Shown here piece after piece: positions 6,824 through 14,562 of a DNA stretch of 23,997 bases. Within the stretch, counting starts at the first letter, position 1; each line of letters begins with the position of its first letter. The DNA is from a virus. The stretch spans positions 1 through 23,997 of the IMG/VR virus record IMGVR_UViG_3300050002_000039; one strand, 5' to 3'. Below the pieces are notes generated by a model that saw only the letters and a list, made by a program, of their open reading frames with translations, was not told where the DNA came from and did no database searches. The translations under genes were made by a program, and so were the position numbers.

Positions 6824-8845
6824 ATGGCGAACCCTGTAACGCATCGCGACGTCGAACCCGGTTACGCCCGGGCGGCGTTCCAGCCGGCCACGATCAACGA
6901 CGACGCGCGCACGGTGGAACTCGTTTGGACTACCGGCCAGCGAGTTCAGCGCGGGATGGCGGCGCCGTTTTGGGAAGAGCTTTCACTCGACCCTAGCCAC
7001 GTACGCCTAGAGCGACTCGCGAACGGCGCGCCGCTTCTTGACGCGCATCGCGCTTACGACACCCGATCCGTGATCGGGACGGTCGAGTCGGTTCGCCTCG
7101 AAGGCGGTCGCGGCGTCGCAACCGTTCGCTTCGCCGAAGGCGACAGTGTTTCCGACGGCATTTGGCGCAAGGTCTCGCAAGGGATTCTGCGGAACGTCTC
7201 GGTTGGCTATCGCGTGCACCGATTCGAGCGACTCGACGAAGAAGGCGAGGGCGGCTTGCCTGTCTATCGCGCGACGAGTTGGGAACCCATGGAGATTTCA
7301 GTCGTGCCGATTGGCGCGGATTCGGGCGCGTCTATTCGACACGACGGCGCGCGATCAAACCGTTGCGAGTTTTTCGAACTCGCCGAAAGGGATGCAATGA
7401 AAAACGAGAAAGCGGTAGCGTCGGCACCCGAAAGCCCGGCCGAGCAAACCCCCGTCGACGTCGAGGCGATCCGCGCCGAAGAGCGCAAGGCGGAACGCGA
7501 GCGGATCGAAACGATCCAGACAATCGGCACGCGCTTGAAAGTCGACGACGACTTCACCCGCGGGCATATCGCGGCGGGAACGACCGTCGCCGACTTCCGA
7601 ACGTATGCGATCGACATGTTCGCCGCGAACGACGAGAAGTCGCGCGAAGAGCGCGGCGAGAAGTTGCCCGCGCCGACCGGAACGATCGAAGCGGGCGACG
7701 ACGAGCGCGACAAGTTCCGCGCGGCGGCGAGCGATTGGATCGTTGTGCGCTCGGGCGTGAGCGACGTAGTCGCCGACGCCGACCGGCGCAACGGCGGTAC
7801 CGGCGCAATCGATCCGGGCCCGGCGCGCGGTTGGAACTTCGTCGACATGGCTCGGCGTTGCCTCGAACGCATGGGCATTTCGACGGCCGGCATGGATCGC
7901 CAACGACTTCTCGGCGACGCCATGACCGTTCGCGCGGGCGGCATGAGCACCACGAGCGACTTCCCGGTCATTCTCGAAAACACTCTCAACAAGATCCTTT
8001 TGGCGGCGTACGCCGTCACGCCCGACAAGTGGTCGCAGTTTTGCGCCGTCGGTTCGGTGAGCGACTTCCGAGTCAACAACCGGCTGCGCATGGGATCGTT
8101 CGGACGACTTGAGAAAGTCAACGAGTCGGGCGAATTCCGTAACAAGTCGATCCCCGACGCCCGCAAGGAAACGATCCAGGCGTCGACCTACGGAAACATC
8201 ATCGGTCTGTCGCGTCAGGCGCTTATCAACGACGACGTTTCCGCGTTCCAGCGACTCGCGACCATGCTCGGTCGCGCCGCGCGCCTGTCGATCGAAGTCG
8301 ATGTTTTCGACTTGCTCAAGCTGAACTCCGGGCTCGGTCCGCTTATGGCCGACGGCTTGCCGCTCTTCGATGCGTCGCACGCCAACCTGGGTGCGGGCGC
8401 CGCGCTTTCGATCGATTCGATCGACGAAAACGCAACCGTGCTTGCCGAACAAACCGACGAATCGGGCAACGAGATCCTCGACCTTATGCCGTACGCGCTC
8501 GTCGTTCCGCGCGGGCTGCAGAGCCAAGCGCTGAACATCAACGGCGCCGAGTTCAATATTGATCCCGACGCGGCGGGCTCGACGAAGTCGCGCGTTCCAA
8601 ACGTGGTGCGCGGCATGTTCGAGCGCGTCACCGGCACGTCGCGGCTCACCGGAACGCGTCGTTATCTCTTCGCGTCGCCGAACGTCGCGCCGACGATCGA
8701 AGTCGTCTTTCTTGACGGCAATCAGTCGCCGTTCCTGGAGAGCCGCGACGGTTGGACCGTCGACGGAGTCGAATGGAAAGTTCGATTGGACTACGGCGTC
8801 GACGCGATCGACTACCGCGGCGCGGTCACCGACGCGGGCGCATAA
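6824..8845 (+). CDS. Prohead protease / major capsid protein fusion
   Basis: A 673-aa polypeptide with two functions. Residues ~10-175 are an HK97-type (U35) prohead serine protease: His75 in LLDAHRAYD, Ser126 in LRNVSVGYR and Glu157 in WEPMEISVVP fit the catalytic triad. Residues ~195-300 are charged and helical (VEAIRAEERKAERERIETI), like the scaffold or delta region removed during maturation. The remainder, including GGMSTTSDFPVILENTLNK and VVRGMFERVTGTSRL, is the shell-forming capsid protein of HK97 fold. Fusions of this kind are known in other prophages. ATG 6824 is called; GTG 6806 is possible. An internal ATG at 7397 with its own ribosome binding site may yield the scaffold-capsid part alone (482 aa). 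A 48-base gap follows. Confidence 0.94.
   Translation: MANPVTHRDVEPGYARAAFQPATINDDARTVELVWTTGQRVQRGMAAPFWEELSLDPSHVRLERLANGAPLLDAHRAYDTRSVIGTVESVRLEGGRGVATVRFAEGDSVSDGIWRKVSQGILRNVSVGYRVHRFERLDEEGEGGLPVYRATSWEPMEISVVPIGADSGASIRHDGARSNRCEFFELAERDAMKNEKAVASAPESPAEQTPVDVEAIRAEERKAERERIETIQTIGTRLKVDDDFTRGHIAAGTTVADFRTYAIDMFAANDEKSREERGEKLPAPTGTIEAGDDERDKFRAAASDWIVVRSGVSDVVADADRRNGGTGAIDPGPARGWNFVDMARRCLERMGISTAGMDRQRLLGDAMTVRAGGMSTTSDFPVILENTLNKILLAAYAVTPDKWSQFCAVGSVSDFRVNNRLRMGSFGRLEKVNESGEFRNKSIPDARKETIQASTYGNIIGLSRQALINDDVSAFQRLATMLGRAARLSIEVDVFDLLKLNSGLGPLMADGLPLFDASHANLGAGAALSIDSIDENATVLAEQTDESGNEILDLMPYALVVPRGLQSQALNINGAEFNIDPDAAGSTKSRVPNVVRGMFERVTGTSRLTGTRRYLFASPNVAPTIEVVFLDGNQSPFLESRDGWTVDGVEWKVRLDYGVDAIDYRGAVTDAGA
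7385..7399 (+). promoter_or_regulatory. Internal ribosome binding site and start within protease-capsid gene
   Basis: GAAAGG (7385-7390) lies six bases before an in-frame ATG (7397-7399) at the boundary between the protease and the scaffold/capsid part. Starting here would give a protein beginning MKNEKAVASAPESP. The signal is better than that before the main start at 6824, so a nested product is plausible. Confidence 0.5.
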
Positions 8846-8893
8846 GCGACCGACGCGTAGCAACGACAACGAACCGAACACAAGGAAACGCAC

Positions 8894-9241
8894 ATGCAGA
8901 ATTACAAGCAACCGGGCGACGTCGTCACGTTTACCGCGCCAGTCGGCGGCGTGACGTCGGGCCTTGGGTACAAGGTCGGTCAGTGCTTTGTCGTCGCGAC
9001 CGGCGACGCGGCGGCAACCGAAGAGTTCGAGGGCCGCGTCGTCGGCGTTTGCGAACTCGTGAAAGCGACCGGCGCGGCGTGGACCGAAGGCGCCCTCCTG
9101 TATTGGGACGACGGCGCAAGCGAAGTGACAACCACGGCGAGCGGCAACCTGTTGATCGGGTGCGCCGCGGTCGCCGCCGGTAGTGGCGACACAGTCGGCG
9201 AAGTTCGCCTCAACGGAATCGCGTCGGCGGATATCCCCTAG
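8894..9241 (+). CDS. DUF2190 family capsid cement / decoration protein
   Basis: A 115-aa protein beginning MQNYKQPGDVVTFTAPVGGV with GLGYKVGQCFVVATGDAA close behind, the usual pattern of DUF2190 proteins, which sit next to capsid genes and are thought to stabilise the shell from outside. Further family features are FEGRVVGVCELVKATG, GALLYWDDGASEVTTT and LIGCAAVAAGSGDTVGEVRLNG. It is nearly all beta structure and lacks a signal peptide. AAGGAAA about seven bases before the ATG at 8894 is a clear ribosome binding site. It directly follows the capsid gene, as expected. The decoration role is inferred from the family and position. Confidence 0.88.
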   Translation: MQNYKQPGDVVTFTAPVGGVTSGLGYKVGQCFVVATGDAAATEEFEGRVVGVCELVKATGAAWTEGALLYWDDGASEVTTTASGNLLIGCAAVAAGSGDTVGEVRLNGIASADIP

Positions 9242-9256
9242 TCCGTTTCTATCGCC

Positions 9257-9586
9257 ATGGGTTTCTCCGACCTCGTACTCGCAGCGGATCGCGTCGTGCT
9301 CAACAAGTTGGGCGAGACGACGATCACGTACGCGCCGACGGTCGGAGATCCCGTGGCGGTCGACGCGGTGTTCGACCAGCCGTTCACTCAAGTCGACGGC
9401 ACGACCGCCTTCGGCGTCGAGCAGTTGTCGCCCGTTGTGTGGGTCGTGCTCGCCGACTTGCCCTCTGACCCTGAAACCGACGATCCCACGATCACGATCG
9501 ACGCGATCCCGTATCGCGTCGTCGCCCGTGAGTACGACTCGCTTCGTGGAACCGTTCGGCTTTCGCTTCACCGTACGGACACCTAG
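9257..9586 (+). CDS. Head-tail connector / stopper protein
   Basis: A 109-aa, beta-rich protein (FDQPFTQVDGTTAFGVEQLS, VVWVVLADLP, ITIDAIPYRVVAREYDS, TVRLSLHRT). The pattern matches small head-to-tail joining proteins of the gpFII/phage attachment type that close the head after packaging. Its place between the capsid cement gene and the tail terminator gene supports this. The ATG at 9257 has no strong ribosome binding site; the preceding gap is 15 bases and the next gene begins two bases after its stop. The family call is moderately sure; a head-closure role is inference from gene order. Confidence 0.68.
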   Translation: MGFSDLVLAADRVVLNKLGETTITYAPTVGDPVAVDAVFDQPFTQVDGTTAFGVEQLSPVVWVVLADLPSDPETDDPTITIDAIPYRVVAREYDSLRGTVRLSLHRTDT

Positions 9587-9588
9587 CG

Positions 9589-10110
9589 ATGCCGCACCCG
9601 CGCCAACTCATACGAGACGCGGTCGTGACGGCATTGACGGGATCAACCGCCGCCGGTTCACGCGTGTACGCGACGAAATGGATCGCAACGCGCCGATCCG
9701 AAATGCCGGAGATCACCGTTTCGATCACCGACGAACCGGTCGACGACATTGGCGACAGTGCGCCGCGCGAATACTTCCGACGCCCGTCGATCATCGTCGA
9801 GGCGTTTGTCGGCGCGGTTGGCGTGGCCGATATCGACAACACGGTCGACGATCTCGCGTCGGAGATCGAAGCCGCAATGGACGTCGATCGGTACTTCGGC
9901 GGCGTGCTTTCCGACTCGCGCTTGAGCGGTACGGAGATCGACGTCGACACCGAAGGCGACCGCCTTACCGCGCGACTCACTCTCACCTATGTCGGCTTGT
10001 ACTTCACGTACCCCGATGCGCCGACGCTCGACGACGAGTTCACGACGGTTGAGGCCAGTTTCGACCTCGGGGCCGACGCGCCGACCGTCGATCAATTCGA
10101 CGTGAAATAG
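9589..10110 (+). CDS. Tail terminator / completion protein
   Basis: A 173-aa protein with the opening MPHPRQLIRDAVVTALTGST and SRVYATKWIATRRSEMPEITV, a pattern of small tail completion proteins (lambda gpU or Mu gp37 type) that cap the tail tube and join it to the head. An alpha helix comes first, then ITVSITDEPVDDIG, IIVEAFV, and the helix VDDLASEIEAAMDVD, ending in beta strands (LTARLTLTYVGLYFTYP), consistent with the gpU-like fold. A 30-residue acidic tail follows. It starts two bases after the connector gene. The terminator role is inferred from this pattern and its place before the sheath; a minor tail protein is the alternative. Confidence 0.68.
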   Translation: MPHPRQLIRDAVVTALTGSTAAGSRVYATKWIATRRSEMPEITVSITDEPVDDIGDSAPREYFRRPSIIVEAFVGAVGVADIDNTVDDLASEIEAAMDVDRYFGGVLSDSRLSGTEIDVDTEGDRLTARLTLTYVGLYFTYPDAPTLDDEFTTVEASFDLGADAPTVDQFDVK

Positions 10111-10121
10111 GAGCAACCATC

Positions 10122-10337
10122 TTGCCGAAGATCACGATCAAGCCGCGCGCCGGTTTCATAGTGCGCGACCCGACGAGCAAGCAAGCCCTCCCGCCCGAGG
10201 GCAAGGCGGTCGTTGTGACGTCCTATTGGGCGCGTCGTCTCGCCTCGGGCGACGTCGTCGAAGTGAAGCCCGCCGCGCCCAAGCCGAAGAGCACGGCGCG
10301 CGGCGAAGCCGTCTGGACGAAAGGCGACGACTCTTGA
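10122..10337 (+). CDS. DUF2635 family protein (Mu gp38-like)
   Basis: A 71-aa protein starting at TTG, supported by AGGAG about seven bases upstream. The line KITIKPRAGFIVRDPTSKQ and VVVTSYWARRLASGDVVEV is typical of DUF2635, a small protein encoded before the sheath gene in Mu-like tails. Its role in those phages is not well defined; a tail assembly role is assumed from synteny. The C-terminus is lysine- and proline-rich. Its stop overlaps the start of the next gene. Confidence 0.8.
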   Translation: MPKITIKPRAGFIVRDPTSKQALPPEGKAVVVTSYWARRLASGDVVEVKPAAPKPKSTARGEAVWTKGDDS

Positions 10338-10657
10338 TCTTGCTGATTCACAATCGCACGCCCGGGCTTCGCGATATCCGCACGAAGCAACCGGTCGGAA
10401 CCGATCAACCGGTGACCGTCGCCGACTCGCCTTACTGGCGACAACGAATCCGCCAATCGCACGTCGACCTCGTGGCCGAGTTCGCGAGCGAAGCCGACCT
10501 CCAGCGTCACGTCGCCGCCGCCAACAAGCGCGCCGACGCGCTGACCAAGAAGCCACGCGCACCGAAGGCGCCCACCACAAAGCCGCGCGGAAAGCGAAAG
10601 CGGAAGCCCGCGCCGACGCTCGAACTCGATCCGCAACCTGAAACCAACAAGGAGTAG
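10334..10657 (+). CDS. Small tail-region protein, possible DUF2635 paralogue
   Basis: A 107-aa protein; the TTG at 10334 is chosen because it overlaps the preceding stop (TTGA) and everything upstream in this frame is an arginine-rich shadow. The first 50 residues include RDIRTKQP and VADSPYWRQRIRQSHVDLV, which line up with RDPTSKQA and VTSYWARRLASGDVVEV of the preceding DUF2635 protein. A helix (FASEADLQRHVAAANKRAD) and a strongly basic tail (KKPRAPKAP, KPRGKRKRKP) follow. The basic tail suggests binding to DNA or to an acidic partner. It sits six bases before the sheath gene. The function is unknown, and duplication is a hypothesis from a short, weak alignment. Confidence 0.65.
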   Translation: MILLIHNRTPGLRDIRTKQPVGTDQPVTVADSPYWRQRIRQSHVDLVAEFASEADLQRHVAAANKRADALTKKPRAPKAPTTKPRGKRKRKPAPTLELDPQPETNKE

Positions 10658-10662
10658 CGAAC

Positions 10663-12132
10663 ATGGTCGCTTTCAATTCAATCGGGAACGATCTTCGTAC
10701 GCCCTTCGTGGCGGTCGAGTTCGATAACACGCGGGCGAGTCAAGGGCCCTCGTTGCTCGCGTACCGCGCGCTGTTGATCGGGCAGAAGATCTCAGGCGGT
10801 ACCGCAACGGCCGATACCGTCTATCGCGTCACGTCGGCCGACGACGTGCTGACGCTTGCCGGTCGCGGCTCGCAATTGCATCGCATGGCGATCGCATGGT
10901 TCGCCTCGAACACGTCGACCGAAGTCTGGATCGGCGTGCTCGACGACGACGGTTCGGCGGTCGCGGCAACCGGTACGATCACGGTCACCGGCCCGGCGAC
11001 CGCGGCGGGCACGATCTCGCTTTGGATCGGCGGAACCCGGGTGACGGTAGCGGTCGCCGACGGCGACGCGCAGAACGATATCGCCACGGCGATCGATGCC
11101 GCGATCAACGCGAACGCCGATCTTCCGGTGACGTCGGGCGTCGCGACGAACGTCGTCACGTTGACGGCGCGCAACGGCGGCGAGGTCGGTAACGGTCTTG
11201 ACGTTCGCGACTCGTACCGAGACGGCGAAGCGTTGCCCGCGGGCGTCGCGCTCGCGTACGTGGCACCCGCGAGCGGCGCGACGAACCCGGCGCTTACCAA
11301 CTTGATCGCCGCGCTCGGCGACACTTGGTACCAGATCATCGCGCACCCGTTCACGGATGCGACATCATTGACCGCGATCGAGAATGAGATCTCGGATCGC
11401 AACGGTCCGCTTCGCATGATCGACGGCGTCGCCGTGACGTCGGCGGCGGGTACCGCGGGAACGCTTACGACGCTCGGGAACGGGCGTAACAGCGAGTTCT
11501 CGTCGATCGTCGCGCAACCCGGCGCGAACCCGCTCACGTGGCCCCCGGAGTTCGCCGCCGAAAGCGCCGCGCTCGCCGCGTTCTACGGCGCGATCGATCC
11601 GGCCCGGCCGTTCCAAACGCTCGCGTACTCGCACGCGCTACCGCCCGCCGAAGTCGACTACTTCACGCTTCAAGAGCGCAACCTGTTGCTCTTCGACGGT
11701 ATCGCCACGAGCGAAGTCGCCGCGGGCGACGTGGTGCAGATCGGCCGCTTGATCACGACGTATCAAACCAACGGCGCGGGCGCGCCGGATACCTCGTATC
11801 TGGACGTCACGACGCGGCTGACGCTGCTGTATCTCCGGTACTCGTTTCGCGTCCGAATGCAAACGCGTTTCCCGCGGCACAAGTTGGCCGACGACGGCGT
11901 GCGACTCGGATCCGGGCAAGTCGTCATGACGCCGAGTCTCGGCAAAGCCGAAGCGCTCAATTGGTTTCGCGACATGGAATCGCTCGGTCTTGTCGAAAAC
12001 TTCGACCAGTTCAAAACCGATCTGGTTGTCGAGCGCAACGACGTCGATCCGAATCGGCTCGACTTCTTGCTGCCGCCCGACTTGATCAACTCGTTGATCG
12101 TGACCGCGGCTCAAATCCAGTTTCGCCTGTAA
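10663..12132 (+). CDS. Contractile tail sheath protein (Mu gpL-like)
   Basis: A 489-aa protein forming the sheath that contracts to drive the tube into the host. Family features are VAVEFDNTRASQGPSLLAYRALLIGQ near the start (10-34 region), a variable beta domain at ~100-195 (TITVTGPATAAGTISLWIGG, NVVTLTARNGGEVGN), and the conserved C-terminal part with DYFTLQERNLLLFDGIATS, LDVTTRLTLLYLRYSFR and DPNRLDFLLPPDLINS. Its length is close to that of Mu-type sheaths. AAGGAG before the ATG at 10663 is a strong ribosome binding site, fitting a protein needed in many copies. The tube gene follows after 25 bases. Confidence 0.95.
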   Translation: MVAFNSIGNDLRTPFVAVEFDNTRASQGPSLLAYRALLIGQKISGGTATADTVYRVTSADDVLTLAGRGSQLHRMAIAWFASNTSTEVWIGVLDDDGSAVAATGTITVTGPATAAGTISLWIGGTRVTVAVADGDAQNDIATAIDAAINANADLPVTSGVATNVVTLTARNGGEVGNGLDVRDSYRDGEALPAGVALAYVAPASGATNPALTNLIAALGDTWYQIIAHPFTDATSLTAIENEISDRNGPLRMIDGVAVTSAAGTAGTLTTLGNGRNSEFSSIVAQPGANPLTWPPEFAAESAALAAFYGAIDPARPFQTLAYSHALPPAEVDYFTLQERNLLLFDGIATSEVAAGDVVQIGRLITTYQTNGAGAPDTSYLDVTTRLTLLYLRYSFRVRMQTRFPRHKLADDGVRLGSGQVVMTPSLGKAEALNWFRDMESLGLVENFDQFKTDLVVERNDVDPNRLDFLLPPDLINSLIVTAAQIQFRL

Positions 12133-12157
12133 CCGAACCCGATAGGAGCAAACGACA

Positions 12158-12523
12158 ATGAGCCAACGAAGAGCAGGGATCATCCAGTTGCAGGTCGACG
12201 GCGAGATCTTCGACGCGAAGGGCAACTTCACGTTCAACTTGGGGCGCCCGATGCGCGAAGCGATCGTCGGTCACGACACAACGCACGGTTTCAAGGAAAC
12301 GCCTCAGGTCGCGTTCATTGAAGGCGAGATCACGGATCGCGGCGATCTGGATCTCGCGTCGCTTGTCGATATCGACGACGCGACCGTAACGCTCGCGCTC
12401 AACAACGGCAAAACGATCTCACTTCGAAGCGCCTGGTTTGCGGGCGAGGGTACCGGCAACAGCGAAGAGGCGAACTTCAAGGTTCGCTTCGAAGGTATCG
12501 GCGCCGAAGAAGTGGTGCGGTAA
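12158..12523 (+). CDS. Tail tube protein (Mu gpM-like)
   Basis: A 121-aa beta-barrel protein whose rings make the inner tube. The opening RRAGIIQLQVDGEIFDAKG and FTFNLGRPMREAIVGHD, then GFKETPQVAFIEGEITDRG and LALNNGKTISLRSAWFAGEG, match Mu-type tube proteins, and the length is typical. TAGGAG about ten bases before the ATG at 12158 is a good ribosome binding site. The stop overlaps the next start in TAATG, linking its translation to that of the chaperone gene. Confidence 0.94.
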   Translation: MSQRRAGIIQLQVDGEIFDAKGNFTFNLGRPMREAIVGHDTTHGFKETPQVAFIEGEITDRGDLDLASLVDIDDATVTLALNNGKTISLRSAWFAGEGTGNSEEANFKVRFEGIGAEEVVR

Positions 12524-12837
12524 TGCCAACGCTCAAGATGCAGCCCGTCGACGACGCCGAGCGCACGACGATCACACTTGCGCAACCGGTCACGTTCGGA
12601 AGCGAGACGTATGGCGAACTCAATTTTCGCCCGCTCAAGGGCAAGGATCTTCGCAAGCTCAAGATCGTCGACGGGTACTCAATGGACGTGATCCTATCGC
12701 TCGCGGGCAAGCTCGCGGGCGTACCCACTCAAGTGATCGACGAGTTGTCGGGCGACGACCTAGGCGCCGTGATCGCGCTCGTGTCGGGTTTTATGCCGGG
12801 TTCCCCGTCGACTGGCGAGACGCCGTCGGAGCCCTAG
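12523..12837 (+). CDS. Tail assembly chaperone, short form (Mu gp41-like)
   Basis: A 104-aa protein of the phage tail assembly chaperone type that works with the tape measure before tube assembly. TITLAQPVTFGSETYGELNF and RPLKGKDLRKLKIVDG are typical, followed by the helical part ILSLAGKLAGVPTQVIDEL and DDLGAVIALVSGFM. The slippery site near its 3' end lets a fraction of ribosomes continue in another frame. The short form ends in a serine/proline/threonine-rich tail (PGSPSTGETPSEP), whose reading is not conserved-looking. Confidence 0.9.
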   Translation: MPTLKMQPVDDAERTTITLAQPVTFGSETYGELNFRPLKGKDLRKLKIVDGYSMDVILSLAGKLAGVPTQVIDELSGDDLGAVIALVSGFMPGSPSTGETPSEP

Positions 12838-12938
12838 CGGAAAGTTTCCACTTCGGCGCGACTGAGTTGCTCGATATGACCGCCGACGATCTCGCTTTCT
12901 GGTGTGACCGCCTAAGGGATATCCGTGCCCATCGGTAA
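12523..12938 (+). CDS. Tail assembly chaperone, -1 frameshift product (gp41-gp42 type)
   Basis: A second frame open past the short chaperone's stop encodes YAGFPVDWRDAVGALAES, FHFGATELLDMTADDL and AFWCDRLRDIRAHR, the typical GpE/gp42-like extension. It has no good start of its own. Slipping at GGGTTTT (12786-12792) joins residue 90 of the short form to this frame, read from 12792, giving about 138 aa. The extension overlaps the tape measure start at 12925. Such a fusion is a conserved device in long-tailed phages, where the ratio of short to long forms matters for tail assembly. The slip itself is inferred from sequence. Confidence 0.88.
12786..12792 (+). promoter_or_regulatory. -1 ribosomal frameshift slippery heptamer GGGTTTT
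   Basis: Read in the chaperone frame as ..G GGT TTT, this fits the X XXY YYZ rule: tRNAs on GGT and TTT can re-pair with GGG and TTT after a one-base slip back. It lies exactly where the two frames overlap. A short GGCG-AGA-CGCC stem at 12814-12824 could aid pausing, but it is small. Confidence 0.85.
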
Positions 12939-14562
12939 CAACTACCCGCTTTCGATCATCTTGACCGCCGTCGATAAGGCGTCGGCGGTCTTGTCGAAAG
13001 TCAACGCGAAGATCGGCTCCGTCGGGAAGTCGGCGACGAAAGTCGGTCGGTCGCTAACGACTGGCGTCACGTTGCCGATCGTCGGTATCGGCGCGGCGGC
13101 GACGAAAATGAGCGTCGACTTTGAGAAAGGGATGAGCGACGTCTCGACGTTGATCGATACCAACACGGAGTCGATCGACGCGATGGGAAACGAGGTCTTG
13201 CGGATCGCGAAGGATACGCCGGTCGCGATTGAAGATCTTACGTCGGCGCTTTTCGACGTTCGGTCGGCGGGCGTATCCGCCGCCGACCAATTCACGGTCC
13301 TCGAAGGTTCGGCGCAACTCGCGGTCTCCGGGCTTGGTTCGACAAAGGAAGCCGTCGACCTTGTGACGTCGGCGACCAACGCCTTCGGGCTCGAAGGCGA
13401 CGAAGTCGCCGCTACGTTCGACACGATCTTCAAAACGACGAAGTTCGGCAAAACGACGATCTCTGAACTGTCGAAGGGATTCGGCGCGGTCGCCGGTCAA
13501 GTCGCCGCAACCGGAACGCCTCTCGACGAGTACCTCGCGACCGTTTCCGCGTTGACGACTACGGGTATGAAAGCGTCGCAGGCGCATACGCAAATGCGCG
13601 CTGTAATCTCGGGTCTCACGCGCGACACGTCTCAGACGCGGAAAGTGTTTGGCGCGCTCGGTGCGAAAGATTTTAAAGATCTGATCAAGCAAAGCGGCGG
13701 GCTCGTAAACGCCGTGCGCGCGGTATCGAAACAGGTTGGCGGCAATGAAGGCCAGATCCTAAAACTCGTCGGCTCAACGGAAGCGCTAAACGCGATCCTT
13801 GGGATCACGGGTTCGGTCGCCGACACGGTCGACGAGTCGCTCGGTGCCATGCGCGACGGTTCGAACGAAGCCCGCAAGGCGTTCGAGAAACAGAACCGCA
13901 CGACGGCGGCGGTTCTGCAACGGACAAAGAACACGCTACAGGCGACCGCCGTCACGATCGGCAACGCCCTTGCGCCGCACCTTGAACGTTTGTCGGAATT
14001 GATCCGGGACGCAGCCAATTGGTTTGCGGGGCTCGACGAAACCACGCGCGGGTGGATCGTGACCGCCGCGGGGATCGCCGCCGTGCTCGGCCCCGTGCTT
14101 TTGGTCTTCGGCAAGATCGCGACGATCGTCGGTGTGATCGGTGCGCCGCTTGCCGCGGCAATCGCGTTGCTCGTAACCGCCGCGGGAATGATCATCGCGG
14201 AATGGGAACACTTCGAGGCGTTCTTCAAGCTCCTATGGGATGGCGTTGTCGACGTGTTCGAATGGGCGTGGTCGAAGATCGAGCCGATCATTGATGGGAT
14301 TCGCGACGGTGCGAAAGCGATCAAAGATGCGCACAAAGCCGCCGTCGACTTCTTCGTGAGCGACGACAACGGAACCGTCCCGCTTCGCGCCCGTCGTCGC
14401 GTTGCGCCGCCGTCACCCGCGGCGGCGGCGGGTGCACCCGGGAACGCGAATATCACGATCGACTTTCAGAACATGCAGCCCGGCGTGCGAACGCACGTCG
14501 AATCGGACGACCGAACCAACGTCGACGTTAGCGCCGGCATTCCCGTGGCGCCGCTCCTATGA
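12925..14562 (+). CDS. Tail tape measure protein
   Basis: A 545-aa protein that sets tail length and is released into the host during infection. The GTG at 12925 has AAGGGA about five bases upstream and overlaps the frameshift extension. Residues 7-65 open with YPLSIILTAVDKASAVLSKV and a glycine/threonine-rich stretch, then MSVDFEKGMSDVSTLIDTNT starts the TP901-type tape measure core, which continues through VAATGTPLDEYLATVSAL and MKASQAHTQMRAVISGL. Residues ~375-420 are hydrophobic (IVTAAGIAAVLGPVLLVFGK, APLAAAIALLVTAAGMI), a usual membrane-active part. The C-terminus is low-complexity then beta (NITIDFQNMQPGV). By the usual ~0.15 nm per residue, the tail would be roughly 80 nm. The stop overlaps the next start (ATGA). 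Confidence 0.93.
   Translation: MPIGNNYPLSIILTAVDKASAVLSKVNAKIGSVGKSATKVGRSLTTGVTLPIVGIGAAATKMSVDFEKGMSDVSTLIDTNTESIDAMGNEVLRIAKDTPVAIEDLTSALFDVRSAGVSAADQFTVLEGSAQLAVSGLGSTKEAVDLVTSATNAFGLEGDEVAATFDTIFKTTKFGKTTISELSKGFGAVAGQVAATGTPLDEYLATVSALTTTGMKASQAHTQMRAVISGLTRDTSQTRKVFGALGAKDFKDLIKQSGGLVNAVRAVSKQVGGNEGQILKLVGSTEALNAILGITGSVADTVDESLGAMRDGSNEARKAFEKQNRTTAAVLQRTKNTLQATAVTIGNALAPHLERLSELIRDAANWFAGLDETTRGWIVTAAGIAAVLGPVLLVFGKIATIVGVIGAPLAAAIALLVTAAGMIIAEWEHFEAFFKLLWDGVVDVFEWAWSKIEPIIDGIRDGAKAIKDAHKAAVDFFVSDDNGTVPLRARRRVAPPSPAAAAGAPGNANITIDFQNMQPGVRTHVESDDRTNVDVSAGIPVAPLL

Noticed and set aside
7355-9571. 738-codon open frame on the minus strand opposite the capsid and connector genes
   Set aside because: Arginine-rich, lacks any family pattern, and lies opposite strongly supported genes. 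Biased codon use in GC-rich genes leaves the opposite strand free of stops.
9183-10052. 289-codon plus-strand frame overlapping two connector genes
   Set aside because: Serine/arginine-rich out-of-frame reading over two genes with family-like sequences.
12431-12445. Further copy of the GGTTTGC start motif
   Set aside because: It lies inside the tube gene and is explained by codons for WFAG; the same happens near 14030 in the tape measure gene.
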